From contig NZ_LWBL02000044.1 in the NCBI RefSeq assembly GCF_001644195.2, forward strand, positions 1-40,943: a DNA stretch of 40,943 nt. Reading direction: 5' to 3'. The first letter of the stretch is position 1. Every line of letters begins with the position of its first letter. Positions 40,864 to 40,943 of the stretch are shown here, one piece after another. The notes beneath the pieces were generated by a model. It had not been told where the DNA came from. It worked only from the letters and a program-made list of their open reading frames with translations, and searched no databases. Source of the DNA: Bacillus marinisedimentorum (GTDB lineage: Bacteria; Bacillota; Bacilli; Bacillales; Bacillaceae_O). The position numbers and the translations under genes were made by a program.

Positions 40864-40943
40864 GGCTCTGTTAAACGTTAGTGTTGATTTCCGTTGCAGG
40901 TAATCGCTTTCACCCAAGGGCACAATTGCCACATCTGTTCCTG
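40864..40943 (-). repeat. repeat family 1, copy D (runs off the window)
   Basis: It begins GGCTCTGTTAAACGTTAGT, then GTTGATTTCCGTTGC (GTTGATTT at 40883-40890), and continues with GCTTTCACCCAAGGGCACAATTG. The reverse complement of this matches the right end of copies A and B (GTGAAAGCG, then CAACGGAAATCAAC). Only one end is inside the window. Confidence 0.75.

Overview
The window is a piece of chromosome from a spore-forming Bacillaceae bacterium (Firmicutes). Spore genes (sspL, cotD), gpsB, type B RNase P RNA, strong AGGAGG-type ribosome binding sites and a Bacillus-like gene order all agree. Many blocks recall the yp* part of the Bacillus subtilis chromosome: ypeQ-ypeP-ypdP-ypdQ-sspL, ypbS, bpsA-ypbQ, ypwA, ypsC-rnpB-gpsB-ypsA-cotD and yprA-yprB. 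Between them lie blocks found elsewhere in B. subtilis (ku-ligD, ythAB, yyaL). I cannot name the species. No prophage, transposase, CRISPR array, tRNA or rRNA is visible.

Layout. 1-3.1 kb: a zinc-finger protein, two RNase H-fold proteins flanking the queuosine-precursor transporter ypdP (with a preQ1-I-like riboswitch), sspL and small proteins. 3.1-5.1 kb: sulfurtransferase, DUF2533 protein and YcgL-type nucleotidyltransferase. 5.2-9.3 kb: class B penicillin-binding protein, 3-hydroxyisobutyrate dehydrogenase-like enzyme, and a CBS protein with an N-terminal RNxxxH (HEPN-like) motif. 9.4-11.4 kb: a 56-residue membrane protein behind a promoter bracketed by two Fur-box-like sites, then the alkylpyrone pair bpsA-ypbQ. 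11.5-15.7 kb: CheX-like protein, duplicated P-loop protein, SDR enzyme and a lipoprotein. 15.7-18.4 kb: an end-joining operon, ku followed by LigD split into separate ligase and polymerase ORFs. 18.6-21.5 kb: YppF-like protein and a ba3-type cytochrome oxidase operon. 21.7-27.4 kb: M32 carboxypeptidase, 23S-rRNA-type methyltransferase, RNase P RNA, gpsB, ypsA and cotD. 27.7-31.3 kb: mrfAB, a helicase-exonuclease DNA repair pair. 32-36.5 kb: YyaL, a small membrane protein, a crotonase and a ComB-family phosphatase with a palindromic operator. 36.7-40.8 kb: MFS exporter, ythAB bd-type oxidase and a 26-residue membrane ORF.

Themes. DNA repair is well represented (ku/ligD and mrfAB), as is respiratory flexibility (ba3 and bd oxidases). 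The intergenic DNA is unusual. It carries two families of dispersed palindromic repeats: one with GTTGATTT/AAATCAAC ends (four copies) and one hairpin-rich of about 139 bp (three copies). It also carries a degenerate 21-bp-period tandem repeat at 31.6-31.75 kb. The strongest candidates for something new are the Fur-bracketed 56-residue membrane protein, the HEPN-like/CBS fusion, the split ligD with a start site embedded in the upstream gene, and the repeat families. All calls were made by eye from the sequence, with no database search.
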